A DNA stretch of 64,000 nt from Piper betle (lineage: Eukaryota; Streptophyta; Magnoliopsida; Piperales; Piperaceae). A program made the translations under genes and the position numbers. This document shows, in pieces, positions 33,645-46,102 of the stretch (position 1 is the stretch's first letter; every line of letters starts with the position of its first letter). A model generated the notes under the pieces. That model saw only the letters and a list, made by a program, of their open reading frames with translations. It had not been told where the DNA came from and made no database searches. The stretch spans positions 1 to 64,000 of the forward strand of contig JAURVB010002475.1 in assembly GCA_033002965.1 (NCBI GenBank), given 5' to 3'.

Positions 33645-35160
33645 AATTTGATTTTTCTTTTTTAAAAAAAAAATTCATTACCTTCTGCGGTTATAATTTT
33701 GTTAAGAATTTGTTCTGGGTGCCGCAAATGGCTCTGTAAGACTCTCTTGGAGACATCCGGTATTGTGGGAATAAAGAGAAATGTTTTTTCCTTTTGTTTC
33801 ATCGTATTTACTTGCATTTTTTTCTCTACCAGCACCAAGAACTTTATTTTTCACCAATTGCAATAAAGAAAAGTTTAAGAACATTTATCCTGCTTGGCAA
33901 ATGTAAAGCCTCAGAAAGATTATCGATGTGAATCATTTTCTGATCTTACTGATATCGTATTTTTTCAACATAGAAAAGACTTTCTGATTTAATGTATGGA
34001 GGTTGATTCGATATCGCATCAATTCACATATGTAGGAGCCCAATTTGTATAGAGGAGCGGCGGAGCCTCTTAGTCAAGCTTTGAACTACCGGAATTAACG
34101 ACCCACGCTATTACTTTCCCGCGACGTTTCCTGCATTTGAAGACTTCCAAATCCCATCTCTTATCCTTTCTTTACAATCTTCTTTGCTCACTTCCAAAAA
34201 CAAGTTCAACTTTCAGGTTGATTTGCTTCTTCTGCCATTGCGGACCGATCTTCACCACCAATGGCGTCAAACACATCATCCTCTGTTAAACCTGATGAGG
34301 ATGGTGGAAGAGTGAGTGCACCTGTGAATCCTGCTGAGGATGGTGAAAGGGTGAGTACATTCAAGTATTCGAGTCGGGTCCTCCTAAAATCGATCCTGAG
34401 TCAGCCAGGTGGTGGAGCAGGGCTGGCCGGAGAGAAGGTGATCGTCAGGGGATGGTTGAAGGTGTCGAAGGAGGGAAGAGGAGGTGACTTTAAGGAGGAA
34501 GTGGAGGGAAAAGATATTTGTAATACTTGTATGAAGGTCGTTCAAACTCGTATCCCGCCTTGTTTAAGAAATGTGGGTGAAGCTTCTGTAGGAGGAGGGG
34601 CTCTCCGGGGAAGGTTGGAGGTTGGCTTCCAAAGGAAAGTGCCTACTGTTGGTTTCTTGCAAGTTAATGATGGGCCCTGTGCTTCAAACCTCCTGGTATG
34701 ATCATTTTGAAATGGATAATTTGTTAATATGCTCTCTAATTTTGCAAGAAAAGATTTTGGTGATGATCTACTTGAACTAAAATATCTTCCTTGTTTAAAT
34801 CTGGTTGTGGTAGAGTCTCCTATCTGTCATCTCAACCAAATCACGCCTGCAGGAACTTCATTTTTCGTTGAAGGTAATCTGAGGAAGCCTGCAGCACCTG
34901 CGAAGCTTCGTATCGAGCTCAAAGCTGAGAAGATTCTACACATAGGGACTGTCAATTTAGCTAATTATCCATTGCCAAAGTCAAGATTACCAATGGATTA
35001 TATGAGGAATTATCCTCATCCTAGAAAAGCAGCTGTAGAACTTGAATTCTGTATGGCAATTTATTTCTGCAACGACCGTACAATTGATTGATTGTCTTGT
35101 ATACCTTGCAGGTTGCTTCTATTACCAGAATACGAAGTGGTTTATTCTATGCAATTAATA

Positions 35161-35498
35161 TGGTAGGATCTGACTCAATTGGGCTGGGTATCAAATCCTT
35201 ACCTTTGCCCTGCTTATTGTTCTGCTTCGATGGCGCCATGATTGGATCAAAACAGAGTGGATTAGGTGATGATGAGGGTTTGAAAGATGGGAAATCGAAG
35301 AAGAAGAACACGACACTTGCTTTCTCACAAAGAAACAAAATCAATTCATAGATTGCCAAAAAATATCCCCCTTCAATCTATCCATCATCCCCTTTTATAC
35401 AAATTCAAATCATGCACGGTTACTATTTTACCCTTCACTCACTAACTAATATAACGACCATTACACAAGGTTTCATTGTACCTATTTTATTCATACCA
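35161..35498 (-). repeat. 3' LTR of the exon-inserted retrotransposon
   Basis: It is the left copy, which is the 3' LTR because the element is on the minus strand. It shares CAATTGG, TGGCGCCATGATTGGATC and TTTTATACAAATTCAAATC blocks with the right copy. It holds a short GAAGAAGAAG run where the right copy has a longer one. Confidence 0.9.
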
Positions 35499-35819
35499 AA
35501 TACCTCCCCCCACAAAAAAAAAACCTTGTCCTCAAGGTTATTCAAAATCGTCAATTGATTCATCTCTGTGCATGAAATTTTCAAGTGATCTCAATTCTGG
35601 AATTGACGATTGAATATTAATGTCGGCCTTAACCGATGCTTTGAGCTGAGAAATGTGGAAAACATGATAAAATTTACAACCCGGTGGTAACTACATCCCG
35701 TAAGAAACTGCTCCAATGCGTTCAATAATCAAGAAGGGACCATAAAATTTAGCTGCTAATTTTGTGATTCTTCTTGAAGACGAGGACGTCTGCCTATACT
35801 GTTGCAATTTAAGAAAAAC

Positions 35820-38667
35820 TTATTGTCCCACCTGAATTTCCACATCTCTTCTCAAATCATGGTGATGTTTCATGCGCACTGGAGCATTTTTTAGATTCTC
35901 AGTAAGCTCATATAATAATTGATCTCTGTTGCGCAACACATGATCCACTTCACTTGACTTAACTGTTCCAGGAACATATGTCAACAAGTTTGGAGGCCTC
36001 ATGTTATAAACGGCCTCAAATGGACTCATGCAAATAGAAGACTGAAAACTCATGTTATAGCAATATTCCGCCCAGGCCAACCATTTCACCCAACTTGAGC
36101 AATGATATTTGCTGTAAAAGGATGTGTGATAGCCACAAAATGATTATATTTGGATAACCTATCTACTACTACCAGAATTGTATCTACAACAGTCCAAATT
36201 TGGTTCAGTATTGGCAATGGTTGCAATAGACCAGCAGGTGTCAATGTGGAAGATTTGAATCTTTGACATACTTCACAATTTTTCAAGTAAACAACAACAT
36301 CTTGAACCATTCGAGACCAGTAAAAAATTGCTCTCAACCTTTTTAGGGTCTTTTGGATTCCTTCATGTGTTCCATCATGAAATTCTTTGAGAATAATTAA
36401 AATCAGCTGCATTTGGGAATCTAAATAAATTCGATCTTTATAGAAAATAATACCTTCTCTAATTGACCAATTTGGTGACAAATCTTTTGCAACACACTTC
36501 CTCATTAGTGACTAAATCATGCCACTGAAGGTATATGCCTCCTTAATTTCTCCCAACCATTGTGGAAAGACAACACTTCATTACTTACCGGAGCAGAATC
36601 AGATGCAGCTAGACCTGATGTTACATTATTCGCTGAATTATGATCATCAGATTAAACCTTTTCAAATTGTCTTGAAAGGGCATCTGCCACTTTATTTTCC
36701 TTGCCTAGTTTGTACTCTATGGTAAAATCATAACCTAAGAGCTTTGTTAACCATTTTTGTTGTGCCATTGTGTGAATTTATTGTTCCCATAAAAATTTAA
36801 GGCTTGAGTGATCAGTTTTGACTACAAATGATCTTTCCAACAAATAATGTCTCCACCTTTGATCACAAATGATCTTTCCAACAAATTTTATTTAATGATC
36901 AGTCTTGTGCACATCATCCCCATATATTCTTATTTGATGATACCCTGATCGTAGATCCAACTTTGAAAAATAGGAAAAACCATGCAACTCATCAAGCAAT
37001 TCATCTATGTTAAGAATTAGAAATTTATCCTTTGTTGTAACCTTGTTTAGAGCTCTATAATCAATACACATTCTCTAACTTCTATCTTTTTTTTAACTAG
37101 CAGCATGGGAGAAGAATAGGGACTTGATGTAACCTGAATGACTCCCGTTGCTAATAGGTCCCTAACTTGTTTTTCAATTTTATTTTTCTGGAAATATGGA
37201 TATTTATAAGATTTTACAGCTACAGGCAATGTTCCTTCCTTCAAAGTAATATGGTGGTCTTGAACTCTTTTTGGAGGGAGATTAGTAGGTGCTTGGAATA
37301 CAAAATCAAACTTTTGCAAAATCTTATTCAATTGATCCATCTGTGAATGCTGCAATGCACTCACTTGCTAGACTGACTTGGATGTGTCATTCAATTGTAA
37401 GCTCATGAGTAATCCATGCTTCCTTTTCCTTATATAATGTGTAATTTGCTTCTTATTACAAAGCTGACTTTGAGGAATGACCTATCCTTGTAGTTCAATA
37501 ACTTCTTGGTTAATGTTGAATGACATTGTTAGAGAGTCAAAATTCCAAGCAATGGACCCTAACGTTTTAAGCCATTGTATTCCCAATACCGCATCAAATT
37601 CTTCTAATTTTAGCACAAAGAAATCAGACACCATCTTGTATCTTGGTAGTTACAATGTGATTCCTACACATTTTCCCACACAACTCATGTGATCCCTATT
37701 TGCTACTTGCACCTTCAATCTGCCCCTGCTCTAAACTGGTATTCTTAATTTTTGCACCACCTTTCTATTCGAGAAGTTGTGGGAACTTCCAGAGTCAATG
37801 AGAGCTGTAACTTGTTGTCCTCTTATTGGGATAAGCATTCTCATTGTATTCAAGGTAGCCATTCCTGTCAAAGCATTCAAGGATATATCCGGCACTGCGA
37901 GATTATTTATAGCTTCAGAATCCTCGTCACCACACACTTCCTCATCTGGGAGTCCTCATTAGGTACTACATCAATCCAAAATAGTTTTTTACACTTGTGT
38001 CCCACAGTATACTTCTCAACGCACTTGAACCACAGTCATAATTCCTTCCTTTCTTGTAATTGTTTTACAGTAAATTTCTTTTATACCATGGAATCGTTAT
38101 AATTGCTTTTATTGACCACATTTTCTCCATTGTTACTTGTTGATGCTTCATTCTTTTTGTTCACTATAGAACTTTTATCACTACTCCATCTCGCAACTCT
38201 CCTAAAATATTTGCTGTCTTTAACAAACTTGTTTTCGAAATGTTTAGCTAATCCCTGAGCATCTAATAGTGATGTCGGCTTCTGAGATTTCACTTTCATG
38301 CGTAACTGATCCTTAAGTCCACATGTGTAGCTGCTAATTTTTTATTTTTTTGTCATGCTTCCAGCCCTTGTGGCTAATCTATTAAATGTAAGAGTATATT
38401 CCTTCACAAATGTATCTTGTTTCAATCTTGTGAGATCCCCATAAAAATCATCATACTCTATAGGACCAAACTATAAATTCATAGCTTCCTTGAGCTACTT
38501 CCAATCAAACTCCAATTGTTGTTCTTGAAACATGCCAAACCATATTTGTGCATTATCTTCCAAGTGAAAGCTAGCCAGATCCACCTTAAGATGTTCTTTG
38601 ATTTTATGCAATTTAAAATATTTCTCACATCGGCTAAATCAAGGTATAAGATCTTTGGTACCATCAT
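35820..38667 (-). pseudogene. Retrotransposon gag-pol, degenerate
   Basis: Gag-like pieces lie at 38667-38081. The protease shows ALIDSGSSHNF (near 37780; active-site DSG). RT N-terminal text VTSSPYSSPMLLVKKK lies near 37100. The integrase zinc finger has HEGIQKTLKRLRAIFYWSRM and the partner NCEVCQRFK (near 36270-36370). The integrase end has WAEYCYNMSFQSS and SPFEAVY (near 36030). Most of RT and RNase H between 36750 and 37050 is lost, and frame breaks separate the pieces. The LTR size and domain types do not let me name the lineage. Confidence 0.8.
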
Positions 38668-39065
38668 ACTTAGGAAAATACATTTTAGATCATTTCAAAC
38701 AATCATCTTGCACATTCTTGGATTGGCTCTCGTGCACATTTGGACCAACACAATCGTTCACAGGTCTATTCATGTTATTCCATTGCTTCTCACCAATTTG
38801 TTGAAGCAATGATCGTGCCTGCATTTTATCATTATCTGTAACAACTCAATCTACAAACATTCTAGGAGTAATCGCTTCAACACAATCTTTTTTTCAGTAA
38901 CAAATTTATTCAATGCTCCATTCCTAGAACTTAATAACAGATCAAATTTTGCAATCATTTATGAAAAAATAGATAAGAGTTGAAATTGATCTTTCCTCAT
39001 TTCTGCCATTTCTGTCGCTCTAGGTGAAGAATTTCCTCCTCCCTCCTCCGGTTCTGTTACCAATT

Positions 39066-39415
39066 TGGTAGAATTTGACTCAATTGGACTGAGGACCAAA
39101 TGCTTACCTTTGCCCTGCTTGTTATATTGCTTCAATGGCGCCATGATTGGATCAAAACATAGTGGATTAGTTGATGAATGAGGGTTTGAAAGATGGGAAA
39201 TCGAAGAAGAAGAAGAAGAAGAAGAACACGACAGTTGCTTCCTCACAAAGAAACAAAATCAATTCATAGATTGCCAAAAAATATCCCCTTCGATCTGTCC
39301 ATCATCCCCTTTTATACAAATTCAAATCATGCACTATTACTGTTTTACCCTTCACTCACTAATTAATATAACGACCATTACACAAGGTTTCGTTGAACCT
39401 ATTTTATTCATGCCA
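39066..39415 (-). repeat. 5' LTR of the exon-inserted retrotransposon
   Basis: This is the right-hand copy, next to the primer binding site, and therefore the 5' LTR. It is 350 bp, 12 bp longer than its partner, mostly from an expanded GAA run at 39204-39226. Confidence 0.9.
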
Positions 39416-41367
39416 TAATACTTTCTTCCAAAACCATGGCTTCCTTCATATGACTATTCCTATCATTACTTCTGTCAAGTCAGCAGATGATCCGGAGCCT
39501 TTTCAAGTCACAACCCTTTTAAGCAAGTCAGAGGAAGTAGATGAACATGCATTAGAGAACCGTGAATCGATCAATCTTCAAGTTCTTAGAGATGCTGTTG
39601 AGTAAAAACACAAGAAAATTCAAGAGTTGAAGAGAAGTGAAAGTGATAAGGAAGCTCTAGCTACTGCAATGTAAGATCTGGAAAAGACCACATGGCTCAC
39701 CATGCAGTTGGAAGAGCAACAAAAGATGCAGTCAACTGTTTTATTAAATGACAAAAGTCACAAAACAGTGAATTTCTCAGAGGACTTCTTCTCATGCTGT
39801 GCATATCTCACAAATGGAGGTCATCTTCACCTTGAGTGCTATCCCTGCGCTCTTGGCAACGTTTACAGCTTTGGTCCTACTTTCAAATCAAACAAGTCTC
39901 AGATTAAGAGATCCTTGGCAGAGGAGTGGATGGTAGAGGTTGAAATGGCTTTTTCAGAATTAAAGGTACATTACTTTTCACAGTTTCTTTGACTTGCAAA
40001 CCGCAGTCTGCTACTACTGATTTTAGTTTATATTCAATTCACGAGTCTTGCATCTGTCACAATAGTTTAGCTGTGAACATTAACCTTTAGCAGTTGATAA
40101 ATTTCTCAGGTGTTCTAAATTCAGTTTTCAGTTTGCTGATTTGTAACATGTGAATGTAATATATATACAGGATGCGATGCAAGGCGCTGAGGATTGTGTA
40201 AAATTTCTTTGTCAGTGGATAATGGACAATGGTATGAAAGATATGAACATCATGTCCAAGGCAGTGGACAAAGAACTTTTTTCGTCTACAGTTGATCACT
40301 TCAAGTTCAATGGAAAATGTCTCATACACGGAAGCTATAGATATTTTGCAGAAGGTGGCATTCAATTTTCAGTTAAACTGAATGTGCAAAATTGATGGTT
40401 GTCAACTCGATAATTAGAAAAGATTCTTTTATTTCATATAATCGAATAAGAATCAGTACTTTACTCCTCCATTTTTTGATGAAGGTTACTGATAGATCAT
40501 TCAAGACAGAGATTGTATGGGGGGGGGGTTCAAGCTGACAGAAGAACATGAAAGGTACCATGACAAAGAATTCTGATGTTGCTATACTTTTGTACATAAC
40601 AAACGTCAGAAAAGCCTACTTCTGGTTAGGTTTGATCTAATGGAAATGACAGTTATTTAGTTGATGAACTCTACAAAAGGCTAGTCGTATTATATGATCA
40701 TCCAAAGGAGGTATATCCATTCTACATGCGTGTCAATGAAGATGGCAAAACCGTTGCTTCTTTTGATGTTATTATGCCAAAGGTATGTACGCATGTTTGC
40801 TCTTCACTGATATTCAAACCATATAAATTTAAGACTGTTTTCAAGTCGAAATGAGTTTTGCAATTTGATCGCAGGTTGGAAACGTTACATTTGGAGGCCA
40901 AAAAGAAGAGAGACTCAAAATCATTGATAGAAGGTAAAAAAAACTGCACCAATCACTTCAAGAGTACTTACTGCTATCCTTCATTCTTCTATTTGAAATA
41001 GAGAACATAAGCTAATTAATTCAGCTATGCAAAAGAAAATAATGGTGGATACCTAAGTAGGAGTCAAGTACACATTTGATTCACTTTCAGATTAGATGCT
41101 CATCTTAGTATTTGAAAAGGAAAAAATTAAAAAAACACAGAAAGAGCTTGCAGATCATGAAAGCAGCTCTCATATCATGATATATTGCATAAAATCTGTA
41201 TTCATTTCTCATGTGGAAAATGAACTAATTGCTTCCTTCTGCTTGTTACAGAATCCAAGAACTGGGATTAAAAAGTCAGCAGTATAGATGGTACTTGGAC
41301 ATCCGAAAGCATGCAAGCGTCAAACACTCAGGCTTTAATCTCGGATTCGATTGTCTTATGATGTTCA

Positions 41368-41607
41368 TTGCCGTCAGGCAAAGCCCTCGCTGAATCAGGA
41401 CTCTTCTTTATGGAAACGTCAGCTCTCGATGCAACCAATGTCAAGACGGCATTTGAGATTGTCATCGAAGAAATATACAACAGTGTAAGCAGGAAGGTCT
41501 TAAATTCGGATTCATACAAAGCAGAATTGTCTGTCAACAGGGTGGTGAGCCTTGTGAAGAGTGGAGACGAAGGCTCTGAAACGCCAAAGAAGTATTCTTG
41601 CTGCTAA
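41368..41607 (+). pseudogene. Rab GTPase (RABA/Rab11-like) C-terminal fragment
   Basis: The frame reads GKALAESGLFFMETSALDAT, then NVKTAFEIVI, SRKVLNSDSYKAEL and ends KKYSCC. ETSAL is the G5 guanine-binding motif of Rab proteins, and the terminal CC is the double-geranylgeranylation signal. The similarity starts in the middle of the protein; motifs G1 to G4 are absent. The join with the AsnRS remnant is at about 41368-41375, where the AsnRS frame (LMMFIAVRQ) runs out of register with it. It is a captured or recombined gene end rather than a working Rab. One residue between ES and G seems deleted relative to the family. Confidence 0.85.
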
Positions 41608-41639
41608 AAGTCTCGAATGTCACTTTGATTATTTAGAAA

Positions 41640-42605
41640 ATGAAGAAAAGAAAAGAAATGAAGACCTTCCATGGTGGATCAAAAAATAGAGATTCAACCT
41701 AAAAACAAAGATTGAAGATACATAGACTTGAACATAGTAAAATAAAAAGTTGAAAGATTTCATTACAATTGTTCGTTTAGAAATTTCCAGAAAATTTTTT
41801 CTCTCGGTCTGAATAAGTGTTTTCTCTATGTTCAAGTTTCGGTTGTGAGCTGTCTTAGTGGAGGGCTAGTTCCTTCGTAAGTATTTTAGGACTGATAATT
41901 ATATTAAAAAAAATGACTTATGTAACCCAACTTATATCAGGAAGTATCATTTATTATAATTTATATATAATTGTTTTAAAAGGGGGCATGGACTTTCTCA
42001 AATTGTCCACGTGGGTTTTAAATAAAAAGACATTTGGATATTTTTATTATAAATAATTAACTCAATACTCTCTCGGTACCTCCTTAATGCCTCCTCGAAG
42101 TCGGGCTCTGTTAATCTTTTACATGGTCAAACTTTATTTATCTTCTCACTCTATTTAACCTTTCAAAAATATAACTTTATTTATCTTCTCACTCTATTTA
42201 ACCTTTCAAAAATATAAGTAAGTGCGACGACCTCTTAAAATATGGTTTTTATATTTGAGTAATAATAACAATACTTAAGATGATAATACTACATGCCACT
42301 AAATCATTATCCTTTAATTTCAAGCCTTATTAAATATACATATTTCAAACCTAATTGTATTTATGTGTTTATAATAGCCTTGGATTTTTGAATTATGGTG
42401 ACCATTATACTAAATCAGTATAAAAACAAAAAATTCATGAAATTGCTTATTAACCGTTATTGTTAACATTCTTATGCCAGTTCGAGGTGATCTATCAATC
42501 CATTCAGATCATTTGACTATTATTTTGTTAAATTAAACAAAATTATTTGAGCCTTATATATATAAAAAAATTTATATAAAATTAGTTCATCATTCAAGCC
42601 ATCGT
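41640..42605. other. AT-rich intergenic sequence with a short tandem duplication
   Basis: No gene is seen. At 42129-42216 a unit of about 44 bp (ACTTTATTTATCTTCTCACT and TTAACCTTTCAAAAATATA blocks) is present twice head to tail. Confidence 0.6.
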
Positions 42606-42630
42606 TATATATATATATATATATATATAT

Positions 42631-45541
42631 ATGGAAAAAGAATGCTGTCCTGCAGCACAGCCAAGATGGCTGTGCTGCACTTTCCAGTCGTTGGATGATA
42701 ATCCAACGGCTGGAAATTAAAACGAGCACAACCCTCCGCCCCCTGTTTCTTCCCTTCTCTAGCCGCCGCGGCCCTTTCCCCGCCCCTCCGCCGCGCCCTC
42801 CGCCGCTCCCGCCCCTCCCGCTCCTCCCGCCCCTCTGCGCCGGCGTCTTCCTCGACCCCTCTGACTTCGGCCTCGAGCGCGACGTCGGTCTGGACCTTTC
42901 CTTCCCCCTCCCCGCGCCGCCGCTGCCGCCCCAGTCATGCCCGCTCCCATTCCACATCGTCAGCGGCTTGCGATGTCTTTTTCAGCGGCAACATTTGGCT
43001 GGCGGGGCGGCTGCGGCCTGAGGTGTGGCGTCGCCGACGGTGGGTTCGAACAGGGGCGGCTCTGTTGGGAGCGAGTCAGGAGCGTCGAATTGTGAGATTG
43101 GCAAGGCAGCGACAGCACAGGGAAGCGGCGTAGCTAGCTGGCAGCAGGCGGTCGGCGGCGAGGTCGCCGGCGATAGGGGTGGCACGGCAAATCAGTGGGA
43201 GCTGGGGCGATCGTTAGGCAGGGGAAGGGGAAGAAACAGGGGAGAAGGTCGGGGGTAATTTCATAATAAAAACTTTACTCGATCCCGACTCGAGTCAAGT
43301 TTTTTATTACGAAATAAATTTTAAAGAAATAAATTAATATCATAATAAAAACTTGACTCGGGCCTGATTCGAGTCAATATTACGAATTAAATTTAAAAAA
43401 TAAAAAAATAATTTTGTAATAAAAATTTTGACTCTTTCCCATACGGGACCGAGTCAAGTTTTTATTACAAAATAAATTAAAAATAATAAAATAATTTCGT
43501 AATAAAAACTTGACTCGTTCCTGACTCTAGTCAATATTTTAAAATAAATTTTTTAAAAAAATTGATAGAATTAGTTTATTTTTTAAAATTTTATAATAAA
43601 ACTTAACCCGTCCTAACACGAGTCAATATTAAGAAATAAAATTTAAAAAAATAAAATAATTTCATAATAAAAAATTAACTCATTCCTGACTAGAGTTAAT
43701 ATTGCTAAATAAATTAATATATATATATATAATAATAATAATAATAATAATTTCATAATAAAAAATTGACCAACTTCCGACTCGAGCTAATATTATAAAA
43801 TAAATTTAAAAGAATATACAAAATAATTTTGTAATAAAAATTTGACTCGCTCCCGACTAGAGTTAATATTATGAAATAAATTTTTAAAAAATATATAAAA
43901 TAATTTTGTAATAAAAACTTAACTCATTCATTACTAGAGTCAAGTTTTTATTAGAAAATTATTTTATATATTTTTTATATTTATTTCGTAATATTAACTC
44001 TAGTCATGAATGAGTCAATATTACGAAATATTTTATAAATATAAAAAATATTGCGAAATAAATATATAGCAAGGTAATAAAAGCTTGACTCGCTCTCGAG
44101 GTCACCAGCGGGTGGTCATCGGCGGTCGGGTGTCATGGCAAAACAGGGATGGAAAAACACAGTCACCGGCAAAACAGGGGAGGGAGGAGGAAATGGGCAG
44201 GGGTAGTTTCATAATAAAAATTTGACTCGCTTCCAACTCGAGTCAATATTACAAAATATATCCCGAAAAATATAAAAAATATAATAAAATACCATAAAAT
44301 AAAATAATCAAGTTTAATGGATTATTTTATTTTATGATATTTTAATCTATTTTTTCATATTTTTTGAGATTTATTTCGTAATATTGACACGAGTTGGGAA
44401 GGAAATGGGCAGGGGTAGTTTTTTAATAAAAATTTAACTCGATCCCGACTAGTGTCAATATTATGAAACAAATCCTAAAAAATATAAAAAATACAAGAAA
44501 ATACCATAAAATAAAATAATTGAATTTTAATGGATTATTTTATTTTATGGTATTTTACCCTATTTTGTTCATATTTTTTGAGAGGGGTAGTTTTGTAATA
44601 AAAACTTGACTCGATCCCGACTCGAGTTAATATTATGAAATAAATCCCGAAAAATATAAAAAAATAGATTAAAATACCATAAGATAAAATAATCTATTAG
44701 AACTCAATTATTTTATTTTATGATATTTTATTATATATTTTATATTTTTCGGGATATATTTCGTAATATTGACTCGAGTTGGGAGCGACTCAAATTTTTA
44801 TTACGAAATTACCCCTGCTCATTTCGTTCTCCCCTGTTTTGCTTTGCCGATACTCTGTTTTCCCACCACCTTTGCCGCGCCACCAGACCGCCGGCGACCT
44901 CGCCGTCGGCCGCCCGCTGCTAGCCATTGCCGCCACCGGACAGTACCGTCGTTGTCCCGTCTTTTTCCAGTCCTCGTTTTGAGCCTGTGCCCTGCCATGG
45001 TGAGGCGGCAGGGCGGCGGGACAAGGCTTCGGCTAACCTGGACATGGGGTGAGGCAGCGGGGCGATGAAGGGGTTGGAGATCTGGAATCTGCCTGCGCCT
45101 CCACCATCTCAGCTACTCTAAAGTATCATACTTTCCCCGCCGCGCCCTACCGCTCCCGCCCCTCCGCGCCGGCATCTTCCTCCCGCCGCTCCCGCCCCTC
45201 CCCGCTTCCCCCCGCCCCTCCGCGCCGGCATCTTCCTCGACCCCTCCGACTTCGGCCTCGACGCTGGGAGGTGTCTTGTGGAGGCCTGGGCGGAGGTCGT
45301 CGGCGGTGAGGCGGCAGCAGTGGCAGGTGGGGCCGGCAAGGATGAACCATCGGCGATCGGCATGGCAAAACAGGAATGCAAAGCGTTTTGTATATCAGAT
45401 GTGTTTTTTTGACCGTCAGATATGTTTTGAATGGCCAGATCAAAACTCAAGCACAGCTAAGCTGGCTGTCCTGCAACACAACAATTATCTCCTCTATATA
45501 TATATCTTGGCTGTGCTGCAGGATAGCATTCTTTTTTCCAT
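42631..45541. mobile_element. Large TA-flanked element, about 2.9 kb, related to the one at 27330
   Basis: It lies between TA tracts (42606-42632 and 45540-45558). The left end ATGGAAAAAGAATGCTGTCC and the right end, reversed, ATGGAAAAAAGAATGCTATC, both continue TGCAGCACAGCC. Behind the left end TGCAGCACAGCCA and TGGCTGTGCTGCA form a palindrome, and a second dyad (CGTTGGAT...ATCCAACG) follows, as in the 27.3 kb element. Two GC-rich arms share a direct repeat (about 42775-42890 and 45130-45270). The middle (43255-44810) is a series of short inverted and direct copies of a TTGACTCG...CGAGTCAA module. No transposase is visible. Confidence 0.7.
43255..44810. repeat. Cluster of about a dozen TTGACTCG / CGAGTCAA modules
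   Basis: The motif TAATAAAAACTTGACTCG, a few bases, then CGACTCGAGTCAATATTA recurs at intervals of about 80 bp and longer, with AT-rich spacers, some as inverted copies (for example 43900-44010 and 44280-44400). Each unit can fold. The same module sits once in the A-family LTR leader (near 55215-55245) and in the DNA transposon at about 24610. Confidence 0.75.
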
Positions 45542-45559
45542 ATATATATATATATATAA

Positions 45560-46100
45560 GCTATATTTTTTATTGATAGAAATTTAGTAGTCCTACTATT
45601 CAAAATTCGATAATTATAAATTTTTATCTCAATCTAATGCTTTTTAATTAATTAATTCATCTTTATTATCAAAATAATTGTAATAAAAATTAATTTCAAA
45701 ATGTTTATTAATTAGTATATTTTTTTAAATCTAAAAATATGTCATAATGTTATAAAAATAAAATAAAATTTTATCTGTACTTTACTTTAAATATATATAA
45801 ATATCATTTTGTAGGACCTACTAAAAAGATTCAATTTATATTTGTAGCTCACCTTAATTTTTTCTCTAATTATTTTCGTAATTCAAGCCATCGTTAATCT
45901 AATAATTGTTAACACTAATTTGATCAGACATAAAAATTTCAGGGTAGCCAATATTAATCTTTTCCTAATTTTATTTGTATGAACACTGCGATCCATCCAG
46001 TACAATTTGACAGCTGATTATAACATGTAAATTATCATCATTCACCACTTAATTAGTACGTACACATATAATTTATAAGGGTGAAGAGTTGGCAATCAAC
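45560..46100. other. AT-rich intergenic sequence
   Basis: I see no gene or defined repeat in this stretch. Confidence 0.5.
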
Positions 46101-46102
46101 AA

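Larger units (their letters stand above)
35161..39415 (-). mobile_element. Ty3/gypsy LTR retrotransposon, 4255 bp, inserted in an exon
   Basis: Two LTRs bound it (35161-35498, 338 bp; 39066-39415, 350 bp), each running from TGGTAG to ATACCA or TGCCA. A perfect 5 bp target duplication TAATA sits at 35156-35160 and 39416-39420. A tRNA-Met type primer site lies left of the right LTR (minus strand TTGGTAACAGAACC, about 39052-39065). A G-rich polypurine tract (minus strand GTGGGGGGAGGTATT) lies right of the left LTR. Pol order on the minus strand confirms orientation. The LTRs differ at many positions, so insertion is not recent. It is short for the group and has internal deletions. Confidence 0.95.
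34261..41373 (+). pseudogene. SYNC2: Cytoplasmic asparaginyl-tRNA synthetase (SYNC2-like), disrupted
   Basis: This gene type loads asparagine on tRNA-Asn. The N-terminal part (34261-34695) has FKYSSRVLLKSIL and KVIVRGWLKVSKEG plus an insert typical of the second plant cytosolic form. Next come QITPAGTSFFVEG and KILHIGTVN (34800-35000). Exon sequence from 35112 reads VASITRIRSGLFYAIN and is cut at 35160 by a retrotransposon. It resumes at 39421 with FFQNHGFLHM, FQVTTLL, YSFGPTF and LAEEWMVEVEMAF, DAMQGAEDCVKFLCQW (40171 on), YPFYMRVNEDGKTVASFDV (40710 on) and WYLDIRKHASVKHSGFNLGF (41290 on). In-frame stops lie near 39603 and 39672. The last segment, with the ATP-binding arginine of class II motif 3, is missing and replaced by Rab sequence. 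A working AsnRS cannot be made from this locus. Confidence 0.9.
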
